From positions 124,001 through 188,000 of the forward strand of contig NZ_SMAJ01000007.1 of NCBI RefSeq assembly GCF_004346225.1: a stretch of DNA of 64,000 bases. The letters are read 5' to 3'. Numbering within the stretch: position 1 is the first letter of the stretch; each line of letters starts with the position of its first letter. The stretch comes from Paralcaligenes ureilyticus. GTDB taxonomy: Bacteria > Pseudomonadota > Gammaproteobacteria > Burkholderiales > Burkholderiaceae_B. Position numbers and translations under genes: made by a program. This document shows, piece by piece, positions 16,538-28,478 of the stretch. The notes beneath the pieces are model-generated. The model was not told where the DNA came from, searched no databases, and was given only the letters and a program-made list of their open reading frames with translations.

Positions 16538-19222
16538 ATGGATTCCTTCGCCAAGGAGACCCTTCCAATTTCATTGGAAGAGGAAATGCGCCGCAGTTAC
16601 CTCGATTACGCCATGAGCGTTATCGTGGGGCGCGCTTTACCAGACGTTCGCGATGGCCTCAAACCCGTCCATCGGCGGGTGTTGTTCGCCATGCACGAGC
16701 TGAATAACGACTGGAACCGGGCTTACAAAAAATCAGCGCGTATCGTCGGTGACGTCATCGGTAAATATCATCCGCATGGCGATTCGGCGGTTTATGACAC
16801 GATTGTGCGCATGGCGCAGGATTTTTCGCTGCGTTACATGCTGGTCGACGGGCAGGGTAACTTCGGCTCGATCGACGGCGACAATCCGGCGGCCATGCGT
16901 TACACCGAAATCCGTCTGTCCAAGATTGCTCATGAGCTTTTGGCCGATATCGATCAGGAAACGGTCGATTTTGGCCCGAACTACGACGGCAGCGAACAGG
17001 AACCCCTGCTTTTGCCCTCGCGCCTGCCCAACTTGTTGGTCAATGGCAGCTCGGGAATTGCGGTAGGGATGGCCACCAATATTCCGCCGCACAACTTGTC
17101 CGAGGTGATTGACGGCTGTCTGTATTGCCTGCGCAACCCGGAGTGCACCGTGGATGAGCTGATTGAGCTGATTCCGGCGCCGGACTTTCCTACCGGCGGC
17201 ATTATCTATGGGATGTCGGGCGTGCGCGAAGGTTATCGCACGGGCCGGGGCCGGGTCATCATGCGTGCCAAAACGCATTTCGAGGACATGGAAAAGGGTC
17301 ACCGCCACGCCATTATCGTTGACGAGATTCCCTACCAGGTCAACAAGAAGTCGTTGCAGGAACGCATTGCCGAGCTGGTCAACGAAAAGAAAATCGAAGG
17401 CATCTCCGACATACGCGACGAATCCGATAAGGACGGCATGCGCCTCGTTATCGAACTCAAGCGCGGCGAAGTCCCCGAAGTGATCCTGAACAATCTGTAT
17501 AAAAACACGCAGTTGCAGGATACGTTCGGCATGAACATGGTGGCCCTGGTCGATGGCCAGCCGCGTCTGCTTAATCTTAAGCAGATGGTCACCTATTTCC
17601 TGTCGCATCGCCGCGAAGTTGTCACGCGCCGTACGGTGCATCAGTTGCGCAAGGCTCGGGAGCGCGGCCACGTGCTCGAAGGCCTGGCGGTGGCTTTGGC
17701 CAATATCGACGACTTTATCGCTATCATCAAGGCGGCGCCCACGCCGCCGGTGGCGCGCCAGGACTTGGTCGCCCGCAGTTGGGACTCGTCGCTGGTGCGC
17801 GAAATGTTGTTGCGCGCCGACGACGGCAATACTCCCGGCGGCCATGCCGCCTATCGCCCCGAAAACCTGCCTGACGGATTTGGCCTGCAGGAAGACGGGC
17901 TGTATCGTTTGAGCGATACCCAGGCGCAGGAAATCCTGAATATGCGGCTGCAGCGCCTGACGGGGCTGGAGCAGGACAAGATTGTCGGCGAATATAAAGA
18001 GGTGATGGCCACCATTGCCGACCTGCTCGATATTCTGGCGCGTCCCGAACGCATTACCACCATTATCAGCGACGAACTGGTGGCGATAAAGGCCGAGTTT
18101 TCCACCAACGTGAAAGACGTCCGGCGCTCGCAGATTGAGCACAATGCGACCGAGCTCGATACCGAAGATCTGATTACCCCCATGGACATGGTGGTGACCC
18201 TATCGCAAAGCGGCTATATCAAGAGCCAGCCCTTGTCGGAGTACCGTGCGCAAAAACGCGGCGGGCGCGGCAAGCAGGCCACCGCCATGAAGGAAAACGA
18301 TTGGGTCGACCAGCTGTTCATTGCGAACACGCACGATTTCCTCTTGTGCTTCTCGGATCGCGGCCGGGTGTATTGGCTCAAGGTGTGGGAAGTGCCGCAA
18401 GGTACGCGTGGTTCGCGCGGCCGGCCGATCGTCAACATGTTCCCGCTGATCGACGGCGAGAAAATCACGGTGGTGCTGGCGGTCAAGGAATTCAGCGACA
18501 ACCGTTTCGTTTTCATGGCCACTTCGCGCGGGACGGTCAAAAAGACGCCGTTGTCGGATTTTTCCAATCCACGCAAGGCGGGGATTATTGCGGTCGCGCT
18601 CGATGAGGCCGATTTCCTGATTGGTGCCGATGTGACCGATGGGCAGCACGATGTGATGCTGTTCTCCGACTCGGGCAAGGCGGTGCGCTTCGACGAAAAC
18701 GATGTACGACCCATGGGGCGCACGGCTCGCGGCGTGCGCGGCATGAGCCTCGAAGAGGGCCAGGCCGTCATTGCCATGCTGGTGGCCGGAGACGAAAGCC
18801 AGAGCGTGCTGACCGCAACTGAAAACGGTTTTGGCAAACGCACGTCCATCATTGAGTACACGCGTCACGGCCGCGGTACCAAGGGGATGATTGCGATTCA
18901 AACCAGCGCTCGCAATGGTCGCGTTGTGGGCGCGGTGCTGGTGCGTCCCGATGATGAAATCATGCTGATTACGACGGCTGGGGTGCTGGTGCGCACTCGG
19001 GTGTCGGAGATTCGCGAAATGGGTCGCGCCACGCAAGGTGTCACCCTGATCAATGTTGATGAAAACAGTACTTTGTCGGGTGTGCGTCGCGTGGTCGAAA
19101 GCGATGCCGATGATGAGGAAGGCGACGAACACGAATCTGCCGTGGCGGACCAAGCCGGTCCGGTCAATGAAGGCCCGGCCGATGCGAGTGATGACAACGG
19201 CGACACGGAGGACAATGCTTGA
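16538..19222 (+). CDS. gyrA: DNA gyrase subunit A
   Basis: An 894-residue type II topoisomerase subunit that cuts and rejoins DNA for negative supercoiling. The catalytic Tyr is in the RAxQGV-type region of the winged-helix domain; beta-propeller repeats follow after about residue 540, and the C-terminus is a long acidic tail. The quinolone-resistance region reads [18 protein letters not shown] with wild-type Ser and Asp at the E. coli 83 and 87 positions. Its TGA overlaps the serC ATG (TGATG), linking it to the amino-acid operon. Confidence 0.97.
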   Translation: MDSFAKETLPISLEEEMRRSYLDYAMSVIVGRALPDVRDGLKPVHRRVLFAMHELNNDWNRAYKKSARIVGDVIGKYHPHGDSAVYDTIVRMAQDFSLRYMLVDGQGNFGSIDGDNPAAMRYTEIRLSKIAHELLADIDQETVDFGPNYDGSEQEPLLLPSRLPNLLVNGSSGIAVGMATNIPPHNLSEVIDGCLYCLRNPECTVDELIELIPAPDFPTGGIIYGMSGVREGYRTGRGRVIMRAKTHFEDMEKGHRHAIIVDEIPYQVNKKSLQERIAELVNEKKIEGISDIRDESDKDGMRLVIELKRGEVPEVILNNLYKNTQLQDTFGMNMVALVDGQPRLLNLKQMVTYFLSHRREVVTRRTVHQLRKARERGHVLEGLAVALANIDDFIAIIKAAPTPPVARQDLVARSWDSSLVREMLLRADDGNTPGGHAAYRPENLPDGFGLQEDGLYRLSDTQAQEILNMRLQRLTGLEQDKIVGEYKEVMATIADLLDILARPERITTIISDELVAIKAEFSTNVKDVRRSQIEHNATELDTEDLITPMDMVVTLSQSGYIKSQPLSEYRAQKRGGRGKQATAMKENDWVDQLFIANTHDFLLCFSDRGRVYWLKVWEVPQGTRGSRGRPIVNMFPLIDGEKITVVLAVKEFSDNRFVFMATSRGTVKKTPLSDFSNPRKAGIIAVALDEADFLIGADVTDGQHDVMLFSDSGKAVRFDENDVRPMGRTARGVRGMSLEEGQAVIAMLVAGDESQSVLTATENGFGKRTSIIEYTRHGRGTKGMIAIQTSARNGRVVGAVLVRPDDEIMLITTAGVLVRTRVSEIREMGRATQGVTLINVDENSTLSGVRRVVESDADDEEGDEHESAVADQAGPVNEGPADASDDNGDTEDNA

Positions 19223-20349
19223 TGCGCCCCTGGAATTTTTCGGCAGGCCCGTCGGCCTTGCCGCTGGAAGTGCTGCAGCAAGCTGCGGCGGAAATGACTG
19301 ATTGGCATGGTTGCGGCATGTCGGTCATGGAGATGAGCCATCGCGGCAAACAATTCATGCAAATTGCGCAAGAGGCGCAAGCCGATCTGCGCGAGCTGCT
19401 GGCGGTGCCCGACGATTATTCGGTGATGTTCATGCAAGGCGGCGCCACGGCTGAAAATGCCATTTTGCCGCTTAACCTGATGGGCCGTGGCGGGGCGCTT
19501 AAAGCCGATTACGTGTTGTCGGGAATCTGGTCGAACAAATCGCATAAAGAAGCACAGCGTTACGGCGATGCCGCGGTGGCGGCGTCCAGCGGCGCCGCGG
19601 CCGTGATTGACGGTGTGACGCAAGACCCCTGGACCTGGTTTCCGGAGCCCGAACAGTGGCGCATCCGTGCCGATGCCGCGTATCTGCATTTGTGCGGCAA
19701 TGAAACCATAGGCGGGGTCGAGTTTGCCACCTGGCCCGATATGGCAACGCTGGGCGTGCCCAACGTGCCTCTGGTGGTGGACGCCTCGTCGCATTTCCTG
19801 TCGCGCCCCATCGACTTCTCCAAGGCGGCGCTGGTGTATGCCGGCGCTCAAAAAAATGCCGGACCGGCCGGCGTTACCATGGTTCTGGCACGGCGCGACC
19901 TGATCGGCCATGCCTTGCCTGCCTGTCCGTCGGCTTTCGATTATGCCAATGTGGACGGCGCCAATTCCATGTTCAATACCCCGCCGACTTATGCGATGTA
20001 TATCGCCGGCCTGGTGTTCAAGTGGATAAAGCGCCAGGGCGGCGTTGCCGCGCTGGAAAAGGCCAATATTGCCAAATCCCAAGCCTTGTACGCCTATCTG
20101 GATGGTTCCGATTTTTATCTGGCGCGGGTCCATCCCAAGGTGCGCTCACGCATGAATGCGCCGTTCTTTCTGCGCGACGAATCGCTCAATGGCGAATTTC
20201 TGGCGCAGGCCGAAAGCGCCGGGCTCATGCAGTTGAAGGGGCACAAGAGCGTTGGAGGCATGCGGGCTTCCATCTACAACGCCTTGCCCATGGAAGGCGT
20301 CCAGGCCCTGATTTCCTTTATGCAAGAGTTTGAGCGGCGCCATGGATGA
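19222..20349 (+). CDS. serC: Phosphoserine aminotransferase
   Basis: A 375-residue PLP enzyme making phosphoserine from 3-phosphohydroxypyruvate, and also acting in pyridoxine synthesis. [14 protein letters not shown] is the family start; Lys211 in [12 protein letters not shown] binds the cofactor. The ATG at 19222 was chosen over an upstream TTG because it overlaps the gyrA stop. The end overlaps pheA by 8 bp. The gyrA-serC-pheA-hisC-tyrA-aroA order is usual in Alcaligenaceae. Confidence 0.96.
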   Translation: MRPWNFSAGPSALPLEVLQQAAAEMTDWHGCGMSVMEMSHRGKQFMQIAQEAQADLRELLAVPDDYSVMFMQGGATAENAILPLNLMGRGGALKADYVLSGIWSNKSHKEAQRYGDAAVAASSGAAAVIDGVTQDPWTWFPEPEQWRIRADAAYLHLCGNETIGGVEFATWPDMATLGVPNVPLVVDASSHFLSRPIDFSKAALVYAGAQKNAGPAGVTMVLARRDLIGHALPACPSAFDYANVDGANSMFNTPPTYAMYIAGLVFKWIKRQGGVAALEKANIAKSQALYAYLDGSDFYLARVHPKVRSRMNAPFFLRDESLNGEFLAQAESAGLMQLKGHKSVGGMRASIYNALPMEGVQALISFMQEFERRHG

Positions 20350-21427
20350 CTCCCTGCTAGCCCGCTTGCGTCCGCTACGCGAGCGCATCGATGCGCTGGA
20401 CGCGCAAATACTTGATCTGCTCAATCAGCGCGCTCGCACCGCGCTTGAGGTGGGCCAGGCTAAACAGGCCTTCGATGCGGACGGGCCGATCCTGAAGCCT
20501 GAACGTGAAGCCATGGTGATACGCCGTCTGCAAGAACTCAATAAAGGGCCGTTCACCGATCAGGCCATCGATGCCGTCTGGAGCCAGATCATCTCTACCT
20601 GCCGCGGTCTGGAAAGCACCTTGACCGTGGCGTATTTGGGACCGCAGGGTTCGTTTTCCGAACAGGCGGCGCTGGAGCACTTCGGCCATGCGGTTCAGCG
20701 CTTGCGCTGTAATTCCTTTGATGAAGTGTTTCGCGCGGTCGAGGCGGGCCAGGCCGATGCCGGGATGGTGCCGGTTGAAAACTCCACCGAAGGAGCGGTG
20801 AATCGCACGCTCGATCTGCTGCTGAATTCCCCGCTCAAGGTCTTGGGGGAACGCTCGATCAAGATCCAGCACTGCCTGATGACCCAATCGGGCACCCTTG
20901 ACGGCGTCAAGCGCGTCATGGCGCATCCCCAGGCGTTGGCGCAATGTCAGTCGTGGTTGACCCAGAATCACCCGGAGCTCGCGCGCGATGCGGCCTCCAG
21001 CAATGCCGAGGCCGCGCGGGTGGCTGCCGAAGACCCAGCCGTGGCGGCTATTGCCGGAACGGCGGCTGCCGAGGCGTGGAATCTGCAAGTGGTAGCTTCG
21101 GGGATTCAGGACGATCCGCAAAACCGCACTCGCTTTCTGGCCGTGGGCGCCATGGCCACGCAAGCCACCGGACACGACAAGACCAGCGTGATTCTGGCGG
21201 TGCCCAATCGCGCCGGTGCCGTATACGAAATGCTTGCGCCGCTGGCGGCTCATGGCGTGTCCATGACTCGGCTGGAGTCGCGGCCGGCCCGCACGGGGCA
21301 ATGGGAATACTATTTTTATGTAGATCTGCTGGGGCATTACGACGACGCGCCGGTTGCGCAGGCGCTGGCCGAGCTCAAGAAACAGGTAGCGTTTTTTAAA
21401 GTGCTGGGTTCTTATCCGGCGCAGTAA
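20342..21427 (+). CDS. pheA: Chorismate mutase / prephenate dehydratase (P-protein)
   Basis: A 361-residue bifunctional enzyme of phenylalanine synthesis. The chorismate mutase domain (about residues 5-90, [20 protein letters not shown]) is followed by the prephenate dehydratase domain ([15 protein letters not shown] onward, with [13 protein letters not shown]) and a C-terminal ACT domain (about 275-355, [34 protein letters not shown]) for feedback inhibition by phenylalanine. The ATG lies inside the end of serC. Confidence 0.96.
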   Translation: MDDSLLARLRPLRERIDALDAQILDLLNQRARTALEVGQAKQAFDADGPILKPEREAMVIRRLQELNKGPFTDQAIDAVWSQIISTCRGLESTLTVAYLGPQGSFSEQAALEHFGHAVQRLRCNSFDEVFRAVEAGQADAGMVPVENSTEGAVNRTLDLLLNSPLKVLGERSIKIQHCLMTQSGTLDGVKRVMAHPQALAQCQSWLTQNHPELARDAASSNAEAARVAAEDPAVAAIAGTAAAEAWNLQVVASGIQDDPQNRTRFLAVGAMATQATGHDKTSVILAVPNRAGAVYEMLAPLAAHGVSMTRLESRPARTGQWEYYFYVDLLGHYDDAPVAQALAELKKQVAFFKVLGSYPAQ

Positions 21428-21439
21428 GGATTTGCTTGC

Positions 21440-22579
21440 ATGACGACGAACGATCTTACCGGCCGCGCCGCGGGCGCTCAGGTTCCTGGCTATATTCTCG
21501 ATATTGCGCCTTACCAGGCCGGCAAACCGATTGAAGAACTGGCCCGCGAATTCAAACTTGATGCGGCGCAAATCGTGAAGCTGGCTTCCAACGAGAATCC
21601 GCTGGGCATGCCTGCGTCGGCGCGGCAGGCCATGCTTGCTGCGTGCGGCTCGCTTGCGCGCTATCCCGATCCTAACGGTTTTGACTTGAAGGCGGCGTTG
21701 GCCAGGCACTATCAAGTGCCGGCGGGCTGGCTTACCCTGGGCAATGGTTCGAACGATTTGCTGGAGCTGGCCTCGCTGGCGTTTTTGGCGCCCGGGTCGG
21801 CCTGTGTTTATGCCCAGCATGCGTTTACGGTGTACCGGCTGGCCACGCAGGCGCGCGGTGCGCGCCATGTTATGGTGCCCGCTCGCGACTATGGCCACGA
21901 CCTGGACGCCATGTTTGCCGCCGTCGACGCCGATACTCGCCTGGTATTTATTGCGAATCCCAATAATCCGACCGGCACGTTTCTGCCCGCGGCCGCCATC
22001 GAGGCGTTCTTGACGCGGGTTCAGGGTCAATACGGTGAGCGCGTCACCGTTGTGCTGGACGAAGCGTATAACGAATACCTCGATCCGCAATGGCGCTTTG
22101 ACAGCTCGCGCTGGGTGCGGCAGTTTTCCAATCTGATTGTGACGCGTACGTTTTCCAAGGCCTACGGGTTGGCCGGTTTGCGAGTGGGCTTCGCCATGGC
22201 GCAGGAGCGGCTTACCGATTTGCTCAATCGCGTGCGCCAGCCCTTCAATGTGAATAGCCTGGCGCAAGCAGCCGCCACGGCGGCGCTTGAGGATAAGGCC
22301 TTTTTGCAGCAGGCTTACGAAGTCAATTGCGCCGGCAAGAAATTGCTCTATGAAGCGTTTGGCAGGCTGGATCTTCAGTACGTTCCCAGTTATGGCAATT
22401 TTGTACTGTTGCGCGTGGGCGATGCGGCGCGCATCCATCACGAACTGCTCAAGCGCGGCGTGATCGTGCGCCCCGTAACGGGCGACGGCTTGCCCGAGTG
22501 GTTGCGTGTATCGGTAGGCTTGCCCGCTGAAAATGCGCGTTTCATTGAAGCGCTTGCCGACGTTCTCGCCGGACGATGA
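21440..22579 (+). CDS. hisC: Histidinol-phosphate aminotransferase
   Basis: A 379-residue class I/II PLP aminotransferase. The SNENPLG motif (about 50-56), NPNNPTG (173-179) and the cofactor Lys240 in TFSKAYGLAGLRVG are all present. It transaminates imidazole-acetol phosphate and in this genomic position may also serve aromatic amino acids, since it lies between pheA and tyrA. Its stop overlaps the tyrA ATG by 4 bp. Confidence 0.95.
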   Translation: MTTNDLTGRAAGAQVPGYILDIAPYQAGKPIEELAREFKLDAAQIVKLASNENPLGMPASARQAMLAACGSLARYPDPNGFDLKAALARHYQVPAGWLTLGNGSNDLLELASLAFLAPGSACVYAQHAFTVYRLATQARGARHVMVPARDYGHDLDAMFAAVDADTRLVFIANPNNPTGTFLPAAAIEAFLTRVQGQYGERVTVVLDEAYNEYLDPQWRFDSSRWVRQFSNLIVTRTFSKAYGLAGLRVGFAMAQERLTDLLNRVRQPFNVNSLAQAAATAALEDKAFLQQAYEVNCAGKKLLYEAFGRLDLQYVPSYGNFVLLRVGDAARIHHELLKRGVIVRPVTGDGLPEWLRVSVGLPAENARFIEALADVLAGR

Positions 22580-23478
22580 GTAGCGCGCGTGCGATGCCGG
22601 ACTCGCCTGCGGTGGGCGTGCTGGCGGTTATCGGAGTCGGGCTCATAGGCGGCTCATTTGCGGCGGCACTGCGTAGCCGCGGCGCGGTGGGGCGCGTTCT
22701 GGGCGTTGGGCGCCACGCGCATACATTAGAGCGCGCGCGCCAGATGGGCCTGATCGATGAAGCTGTCAGCCTGCAAGAGGCGGCCGGACAGGCCGACCTG
22801 ATCGTACTGGCTACGCCCGTGGGCGCCATGGGCCGGATTCTTGCACAGCTCAAGCCCCATTTGCGCGACGAAACCTTGATCACGGATACCGGCAGCACCA
22901 AGGCAAGCGTGGTGGCTGCCGCCCGCGCCGCACTGGGCGAACGCATTGCTCAGTTCGTGCCTGCGCATCCGATCGCGGGAGCCGAGGCAACCGGCCCCGA
23001 AGCCGCCAATGCCGTGCTTTACCAGGGCCGCGTCGTTGTCCTGACTCCGCTGGCCGAAAACACCGACGCTGCAAGGCAAAGGCTCACCGACTTGTGGGAG
23101 GGGTGCGGCGCGCGAGTCATGTGCATGACGCCCGAGGCGCACGATGTGGTGCTTGCGTCGGTCAGTCATGTGCCGCATTTTTTGGCCTCGGTTTTCATGG
23201 GTCAGGTTGCGGCGGCGGCCGATTCGGACAGGCGCCTGGGTCTGGCGGGCTCCGGGTTTCGCGACTTTACGCGGATTGCGGCAGGTTCGCCCGAGATGTG
23301 GCGCGATATTTTCCTGGCCAACCGGGCGGCCGTGTTGTCCGAGCTGCAGGAGGTCAAGGCGGCGTTGCTGCAGGCCGAGCAGGCGCTGCAAGAAGAGGAT
23401 GGTCAAGGTCTGCACGATTTTCTGGAGCGCGCTGCGCTCGCGCGCCGCTTCTGGGGTGGCCGGAGCGGTTTGTCATGA
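22576..23478 (+). CDS. tyrA: Prephenate dehydrogenase
   Basis: A 300-residue NAD-dependent enzyme of tyrosine synthesis. The dinucleotide motif [15 protein letters not shown] is at about residues 17-31; the catalytic His region is in [11 protein letters not shown] and the second His in [11 protein letters not shown]. No chorismate mutase or ACT domain is fused. It overlaps hisC at its start and aroA at its end by 4 bp each, so translation is probably coupled. Confidence 0.94.
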   Translation: MSSARAMPDSPAVGVLAVIGVGLIGGSFAAALRSRGAVGRVLGVGRHAHTLERARQMGLIDEAVSLQEAAGQADLIVLATPVGAMGRILAQLKPHLRDETLITDTGSTKASVVAAARAALGERIAQFVPAHPIAGAEATGPEAANAVLYQGRVVVLTPLAENTDAARQRLTDLWEGCGARVMCMTPEAHDVVLASVSHVPHFLASVFMGQVAAAADSDRRLGLAGSGFRDFTRIAAGSPEMWRDIFLANRAAVLSELQEVKAALLQAEQALQEEDGQGLHDFLERAALARRFWGGRSGLS

Positions 23479-24794
23479 CTGCTGCCGCCTTACGCCTGCC
23501 GAGCGCGCGCACGGCCCGCGGCGAGCTGATTTTGCCGGGCTCCAAAAGCATTTCGAACCGGGTCTTGCTGCTGGCGGCGTTGGCCCAAGGGGCGACCCGG
23601 CTCGAAGGCTTGCTGGATTCCGCCGACACTCGTGTAATGCTGGCAGCCTTGCGGCAATTGGGAGTTTCTATCGATAGCGTCGGCCCGACTCAGGTCGAAA
23701 TACGTGGAGAGGCTCCTTTTGCCGTGCGCCAGGCGGCGCTGTTTTTGGGTAACGCGGGAACGGCGTTTCGACCGTTGACGGCCGTGTTGGCGCTGATGGG
23801 GGGGGACTATCAGTTGTCGGGCGTGCCGCGTATGCACGAGCGTCCCATCGGCGACCTGGTCGACGCTCTGACGGCGCTGGGTGCCGACATACAGTATTTA
23901 GGCGAGCAGGGGTATCCGCCCCTGGCTATCCACGCGGGGGCAATCAAGGGCGGTGGCGCAATTCGTGTCAAGGGATCGGTATCCAGCCAGTTTCTGACGG
24001 CCTTGCTGGTGGCGGCGCCTTTACTGGCAGGCGTGGCGCACAAGGCTGTGGCGATCGAGGTCGAGGGCGAGCTGATCTCGAAGCCGTATATCGCCATTAC
24101 CTTGAACCTGATGGCACGTTTTGGCGTGGCGGTGCAGCGTGAAGGCTGGAAGCGATTCACGATTCCAGCGGGCGCCTTTTACCGGTCGCCAGGAACGCTG
24201 GCGATCGAGGGCGACGCGTCCTCGGCGTCTTATTTCATGGCGCTGGGCGCCATTGGCGGTGGCCCGGTGCGCATCCAGGGTGTAGGTTCGCAGAGCATCC
24301 AGGGCGATATGGCGTTTGCCGATACGCTCGAGGAGATGGGGGCGGTCGTTACCTGCCATGCGACAGCCATTGAAGTCAGCGGCGTGCAGGTGGCGCGCGG
24401 CGAGCGGCTGCGCGCCTTCGACAGCGACTTCAACCTGATTCCCGACGCGGCCATGACGGCGGCAGCGCTGGCGCTGTATGCCGACGGACCGTGCACCTTG
24501 CGCAATATCGGCAGCTGGCGCGTGAAGGAAACCGATCGCATACACGCCATGCATATCGAGCTGGCCAAATTGGGGGCTCGGGTCGAGTCGGGTCCGGACT
24601 GGATTCGGGTTCATCCGGTCGCAAAGGACCAGTGGCGGGCGGCCAGTATTGCGACCTATGACGATCACCGCATGGCCATGTGCTTTTCGCTGGCGGCTTT
24701 CAGTCCTGTGCCGGTGACGATTCTGGATCCGGAATGCGTCGGCAAAACCTTCCCGGATTATTTTGCCGTGTTTCGCCGCCTGGTGCAGAGTTGA
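23475..24794 (+). CDS. aroA: 3-phosphoshikimate 1-carboxyvinyltransferase (EPSP synthase)
   Basis: A 439-residue enzyme joining shikimate-3-phosphate and PEP in the shikimate pathway. The conserved start [17 protein letters not shown] (residues 17-33), [15 protein letters not shown] and the late DHRMAM segment are present. The usual glyphosate-site [11 protein letters not shown] corresponds to the class I type. The start at 23475 overlaps the tyrA stop; the longer frame upstream is tyrA read in another phase. cmk follows after a REP cluster. Confidence 0.96.
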   Translation: MTAAALRLPSARTARGELILPGSKSISNRVLLLAALAQGATRLEGLLDSADTRVMLAALRQLGVSIDSVGPTQVEIRGEAPFAVRQAALFLGNAGTAFRPLTAVLALMGGDYQLSGVPRMHERPIGDLVDALTALGADIQYLGEQGYPPLAIHAGAIKGGGAIRVKGSVSSQFLTALLVAAPLLAGVAHKAVAIEVEGELISKPYIAITLNLMARFGVAVQREGWKRFTIPAGAFYRSPGTLAIEGDASSASYFMALGAIGGGPVRIQGVGSQSIQGDMAFADTLEEMGAVVTCHATAIEVSGVQVARGERLRAFDSDFNLIPDAAMTAAALALYADGPCTLRNIGSWRVKETDRIHAMHIELAKLGARVESGPDWIRVHPVAKDQWRAASIATYDDHRMAMCFSLAAFSPVPVTILDPECVGKTFPDYFAVFRRLVQS

Positions 24795-24829
24795 AGGGGG
24801 AGTGTGGGAGATGTTGGATATTGCGTGAG

Positions 24830-24939
24830 ATGGCAGCCACAAGGGCTGCCGCTACAAAAACGTGCCTGTCGTTCATGTAGCGGCAGCCCTTGTGGCTGCC
24901 ATTTTTGAATTATGTACTGCCACCCCTTGTGGCGGCCAT
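24830..24939. repeat. REP inverted pair plus a degenerate third copy
   Basis: Copies are 24830-24856 (-) and 24876-24902 (+), with GTAG ends facing across a 20-bp spacer that contains acgtgcctg, and a worn copy at 24913-24939 (+) in which the stem no longer pairs fully. The plus copy at 24876 ends in ATTTTT and could terminate the aroA message. The decayed pair inside the comEA-like gene shares this spacer. Confidence 0.92.
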
Positions 24940-24999
24940 TTGCAACCGATGATCTCTGCCGTATTAAGGTGTTAAAAAGATGTTTATCAAAAACAATGC

Positions 25000-25686
25000 A
25001 TGCACGAAGCGGGCATGAATAACGCTGATTCTTCAATGATTCCGGTAATTACCATAGATGGCCCGACGGCGTCGGGGAAGGGCACTATTGCGCATCGAGT
25101 GGGGCAGGCGTTGGGTTGGTCGGTGCTCGATAGCGGCGCTTTGTACCGCCTGACGGCGCTCGCGGTGCGTGATGGCGGCATTGATCCGGCGGATGAATTG
25201 GCCGTGGCGAGCATCGCCGGCCGGCTTGACGTGTGTTTTGACGGTGGGCGGATATGGCTGGCCGGGCGCGATGTGGCGGCGCAGATACGCGAAGAGCCGA
25301 TCGGCAATCTGGCCTCGCAGGTGGCGGCCTACGGCCCGGTGCGACAGGCTTTGCTTGCGCGCCAGCGGGCCTTTCGCCGGGCGCCCGGGCTGGTGGCTGA
25401 TGGACGCGATATGGGCACGGTCGTCTTTCCGGACGCCCCTTTGAAGATTTTTTTGGTGGCCAGTGTCCAGGCACGGGCTGAGAGACGCTGTAAGCAGTTG
25501 AAGGAAAAGGGATTTTCTGCTAATCTAGCAGGCCTTTTACAGGATATGCGTGCGCGCGACGAGCGCGATCGCAGTCGTATCCACGCACCGCTTTCTGCGG
25601 CGCCTGGCGCTAAAACGATCGATTCATCGAATTTGACCATCGATGCAACGGTTGATGCAGTACTTGATTACTGGTCTCGTTTATAG
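25000..25686 (+). CDS. cmk: Cytidylate kinase
   Basis: A kinase of 228 residues at most, phosphorylating CMP and dCMP with ATP. The P-loop is in [13 protein letters not shown] (about residues 17-29); DSGALYR, the NMP-binding [12 protein letters not shown], and LKEKGF and RDERDRSR of the lid follow. Three ATGs are possible (25000, 25015, 25036) and none has a clear ribosome site; the family alignment supports only about ten residues before the P-loop strand, so 25015 or 25036 may be the true start. rpsA follows, the usual arrangement. Confidence 0.93.
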   Translation: MHEAGMNNADSSMIPVITIDGPTASGKGTIAHRVGQALGWSVLDSGALYRLTALAVRDGGIDPADELAVASIAGRLDVCFDGGRIWLAGRDVAAQIREEPIGNLASQVAAYGPVRQALLARQRAFRRAPGLVADGRDMGTVVFPDAPLKIFLVASVQARAERRCKQLKEKGFSANLAGLLQDMRARDERDRSRIHAPLSAAPGAKTIDSSNLTIDATVDAVLDYWSRL

Positions 25687-25806
25687 GTCTTCGGCCCGGA
25701 ATCCAAAAGGTTTCCAGGCTTGGGGTTTCTTTCCACTCCACTGGGGCTGCGGTTTTGCCTTGGTGTGTATATTTAACGGCCATCCTGGCCCCATGGATTT
25801 AACTTA
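25687..25806 (+). promoter_or_regulatory. rpsA leader without a Shine-Dalgarno sequence
   Basis: The 120 bp between cmk and rpsA contain short inverted repeats such as ggcc-atcct-ggcc just before the start, but no purine-rich ribosome site near the ATG at 25807. In E. coli the rpsA leader also lacks one and is the target of autogenous control by S1 protein; the same is inferred here. Confidence 0.45.
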
Positions 25807-27522
25807 ATGTCTTCCATTGCAACTACTGCCGCCAGCGGCGGCGAGAACTTTGCCGATTTATTTGCCGAAAGCATCAAAAACCAGGATATGAAGTCTGGTG
25901 AAGTCATTTCTGCAGAAGTCGTGCGTATCGACCATAACTTTGTCGTGGTCAATGCCGGCTTGAAATCCGAGGCACTGATTCCTCTTGAAGAATTCCTGAA
26001 CGATCAGGGCGAAATTGAAGTTCAGCCCGGCGATTTCGTCTCTGTCGCCATTGATTCGCTCGAAAACGGTTACGGCGACACAATCCTGTCGCGCGATCGC
26101 GCAAAACGCCTGTCGGCCTGGCTGCAGCTTGAAAAAGCGCTCGAGTCCGGCGAAATGGTGACCGGCACGATTACCGGCAAAGTCAAGGGCGGCCTGACCG
26201 TCATGACCAACGGCATTCGCGCTTTCCTGCCCGGCTCGCTGGTCGATCTGCGCCCGGTCAAGGACACCACGCCCTACGAGGGCAAAACCATGGAGTTCAA
26301 GGTCATCAAGCTCGATCGCAAGCGCAACAACGTTGTGCTGTCGCGTCGCTCGGTACTTGAAGCCAGCATGGGCGAAGAGCGTCAGAAGCTGCTCGAAACG
26401 CTGCGTGAAGGCGCCGTGGTCAAGGGCGTCGTTAAAAACATCACCGATTACGGTGCGTTCGTCGACCTGGGCGGTATCGATGGTCTGCTGCACATTACCG
26501 ACATGGCGTGGCGCCGCGTGCGTCATCCTTCCGAAGTGCTCCAGGTGGGCCAGGAAGTCGAAGCCAAAGTGCTCAAGTTCGACCAGGAAAAAAGCCGCGT
26601 GTCGCTGGGCGTCAAGCAGTTGGGCGAAGACCCGTGGGTCGGTCTGGCGCGTCGCTACCCGCAAGGCACCCGTTTGTTCGGTAAGGTCACCAACCTGACC
26701 GACTACGGTTCGTTCGTTGAAGTCGAAGCCGGCATTGAAGGCCTGGTGCACGTTTCCGAAATGGATTGGACCAACAAAAACGTTGATCCCCGCAAGGTTG
26801 TCACGCTGGGCGAAGAAGTCGAAGTCATGGTCTTGGAAATCGACGAAGACCGCCGCCGTATTTCGCTGGGCATGAAGCAGTGCCGCGCCAATCCGTGGGA
26901 AGACTTCTCCATCAACTTCAAGCGCGGCGACAAGGTTCGCGGCGCGATCAAGTCGATCACCGATTTCGGTGTGTTTGTCGGCCTGCCGGGCGGCATCGAT
27001 GGGCTGGTTCACTTGTCCGATCTGTCCTGGACTGAAACCGGTGAAGAGGCCGTACGCAACTTCAAGAAGGGCGACGAGCTCGATGCCGTGGTTCTGGGCA
27101 TCGATACCGATAAAGAGCGGATTTCGCTTGGCATCAAGCAGCTTGAGGGTGATCCCTTCAACAACTTCGTTGCCACCTACGATAAAGGCGCCGTGGTTCC
27201 TGGCGTCATCAAATCGGTCGAAGCCAAGGGTGCCGTTGTGACCTTGTCGCTGGACGTTGAAGGCTACTTGCGCGCTTCCGAAATCTCGGCTGGCCGCGTC
27301 GAAGATGCCACCACGGCTCTGAAGGCCGGTGAAAATGTCGAAGCCATGATTGTCAATATCGATCGCAAGGCGCGCTCGATTCAATTGTCGATCAAGGCGC
27401 GCGATAACGCCGAAACCGCCGACACTATCCAGCGCATGTCTGACGCCAGTGCTTCATCGGGCACCACCAATCTGGGTGCTCTGTTGAAGGCCAAGCTGGA
27501 TCAACAACGCGACGACGGTTAA
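25807..27522 (+). CDS. rpsA: 30S ribosomal protein S1
   Basis: A 571-residue protein with six S1 (OB-fold) repeats, visible as recurring [27 protein letters not shown] units starting near residues 30, 115, 200, 285, 372 and 460. It binds mRNA on the small ribosomal subunit and helps start translation of messages with weak ribosome sites. Length matches the family. The ihfB start lies 5 bp after its stop. Confidence 0.97.
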   Translation: MSSIATTAASGGENFADLFAESIKNQDMKSGEVISAEVVRIDHNFVVVNAGLKSEALIPLEEFLNDQGEIEVQPGDFVSVAIDSLENGYGDTILSRDRAKRLSAWLQLEKALESGEMVTGTITGKVKGGLTVMTNGIRAFLPGSLVDLRPVKDTTPYEGKTMEFKVIKLDRKRNNVVLSRRSVLEASMGEERQKLLETLREGAVVKGVVKNITDYGAFVDLGGIDGLLHITDMAWRRVRHPSEVLQVGQEVEAKVLKFDQEKSRVSLGVKQLGEDPWVGLARRYPQGTRLFGKVTNLTDYGSFVEVEAGIEGLVHVSEMDWTNKNVDPRKVVTLGEEVEVMVLEIDEDRRRISLGMKQCRANPWEDFSINFKRGDKVRGAIKSITDFGVFVGLPGGIDGLVHLSDLSWTETGEEAVRNFKKGDELDAVVLGIDTDKERISLGIKQLEGDPFNNFVATYDKGAVVPGVIKSVEAKGAVVTLSLDVEGYLRASEISAGRVEDATTALKAGENVEAMIVNIDRKARSIQLSIKARDNAETADTIQRMSDASASSGTTNLGALLKAKLDQQRDDG

Positions 27523-27527
27523 TCGGT

Positions 27528-27881
27528 GTGACTAAGTCCGAATTGATCGCGATACTCGCAAGCCGCTATCCGCAATTGGCGGCGCGCGATACCGATTACG
27601 CCGTCAAGACGGTGCTCGATGCGATGACCCAGGCTTTGGCCAACGGTCAGCGCATCGAGATCCGCGGCTTTGGCAGCTTTTCGCTATCGGAGCGTTCACC
27701 ACGAGTAGGGCGTAATCCCAAATCTGGCGAGAAAGTGCTGGTGCCTGGCAAGCAGGTGCCTCATTTCAAAGCGGGTAAAGAGTTGCGCGAGCGGGTCGAT
27801 TCCGCCTTTGAAGAAGAGACCAAGTCTGCCGAGCCTGGCTTTAACCTGACGCAGTTCGACGCAAGTTTGATGCAAGGGTAG
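27528..27881 (+). CDS. ihfB: Integration host factor subunit beta
   Basis: A 117-residue HU/IHF-fold DNA-bending protein. [10 protein letters not shown] starts the protein from a GTG at 27528; [12 protein letters not shown] and [10 protein letters not shown] (the beta-arm with the intercalating Pro) are present. The tail is about 20 residues longer than E. coli IhfB. It pairs with IhfA to bend DNA for recombination, replication and transcription. Following rpsA directly is the common arrangement in proteobacteria. Confidence 0.95.
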   Translation: MTKSELIAILASRYPQLAARDTDYAVKTVLDAMTQALANGQRIEIRGFGSFSLSERSPRVGRNPKSGEKVLVPGKQVPHFKAGKELRERVDSAFEEETKSAEPGFNLTQFDASLMQG

Positions 27882-27888
27882 TGCGGAA

Positions 27889-28004
27889 ATGGCACCCACA
27901 AGGGGTGCCGCTACATTGGCGACCGGTGCGTTTATGTAGCGCAACCGGTACGTTTTCTAATGCGACCAGTACGTTTTTGTAGCGGCACCCCTTGTGGGTG
28001 CCAT
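27889..28004. repeat. REP inverted pair with a long spacer
   Basis: Copies are 27889-27914 (-) and 27978-28004 (+), both GGCACCC type. The 63-bp spacer holds fragments of further copies (tatgtagcgcaaccggtacg). The plus copy is followed by seven T and would make a good terminator for ihfB. Confidence 0.92.
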
Positions 28005-28130
28005 TTTTTTTCTATCGCGCTCAGCGATTTCTGGCCTGTATATGAAGGCTTGCGATCCGATTCCCCGTACAATTAAGTAAGTAACCGGTGACTTATTTTT
28101 CGTTTCCACCGGACTATTGGAGTTCTCGCT

Positions 28131-28454
28131 ATGCGTTACCTGGTATGGGTGTTGCGACTATTGGTGTTCGTGCTGGTGTTGTTGTTTGCCCTTAAAAACA
28201 CGGGGCCGGTCGACATCCACTTCTACTCAGATTACACGGTAACCGGCATCCCGCTTATTGTCGTGATGCTGGTGACTTTCGTGCTGGGGGCCTTGTTCGG
28301 GCTGTTGCTGGCCGTGCCTGCCCTGATGCGCCGGCGTCGCGAAACCCGCAAGCTGCAGCGCGATCTGCGCCGTCTGCAAGACAGGTACGCGCACCCTGCG
28401 GTCCAGACCCAGGCTGTCGCCCCGGAAACGGTGGCGCCGCTGTCTCCTTTGTAA
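28131..28454 (+). CDS. lapA: LapA-family inner-membrane protein
   Basis: A 107-residue protein with two transmembrane segments (about residues 3-21 and 41-65) followed by a basic cytoplasmic helix RRRRETRKLQRDLRRLQDRY. It matches the LapA (YciS) domain. LapA works with LapB in assembling lipopolysaccharide and tuning LpxC stability. The lapB gene begins 24 bp downstream, as in E. coli. The last 18 residues are a low-complexity tail. Confidence 0.9.
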   Translation: MRYLVWVLRLLVFVLVLLFALKNTGPVDIHFYSDYTVTGIPLIVVMLVTFVLGALFGLLLAVPALMRRRRETRKLQRDLRRLQDRYAHPAVQTQAVAPETVAPLSPL

Positions 28455-28478
28455 AATCTTGTACCTGAGGTCGTAAGC

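Noticed and set aside
16770-16860. Possible quinolone-resistance change in GyrA
   Set aside because: The region reads GDSAVYD with Ser and Asp at both hot-spot positions, the susceptible form.
20375-22441. 688-residue minus-strand frame across pheA and hisC
   Set aside because: It is antisense to two well-supported enzymes, low in recognisable motifs, and typical of high-GC antisense open frames.
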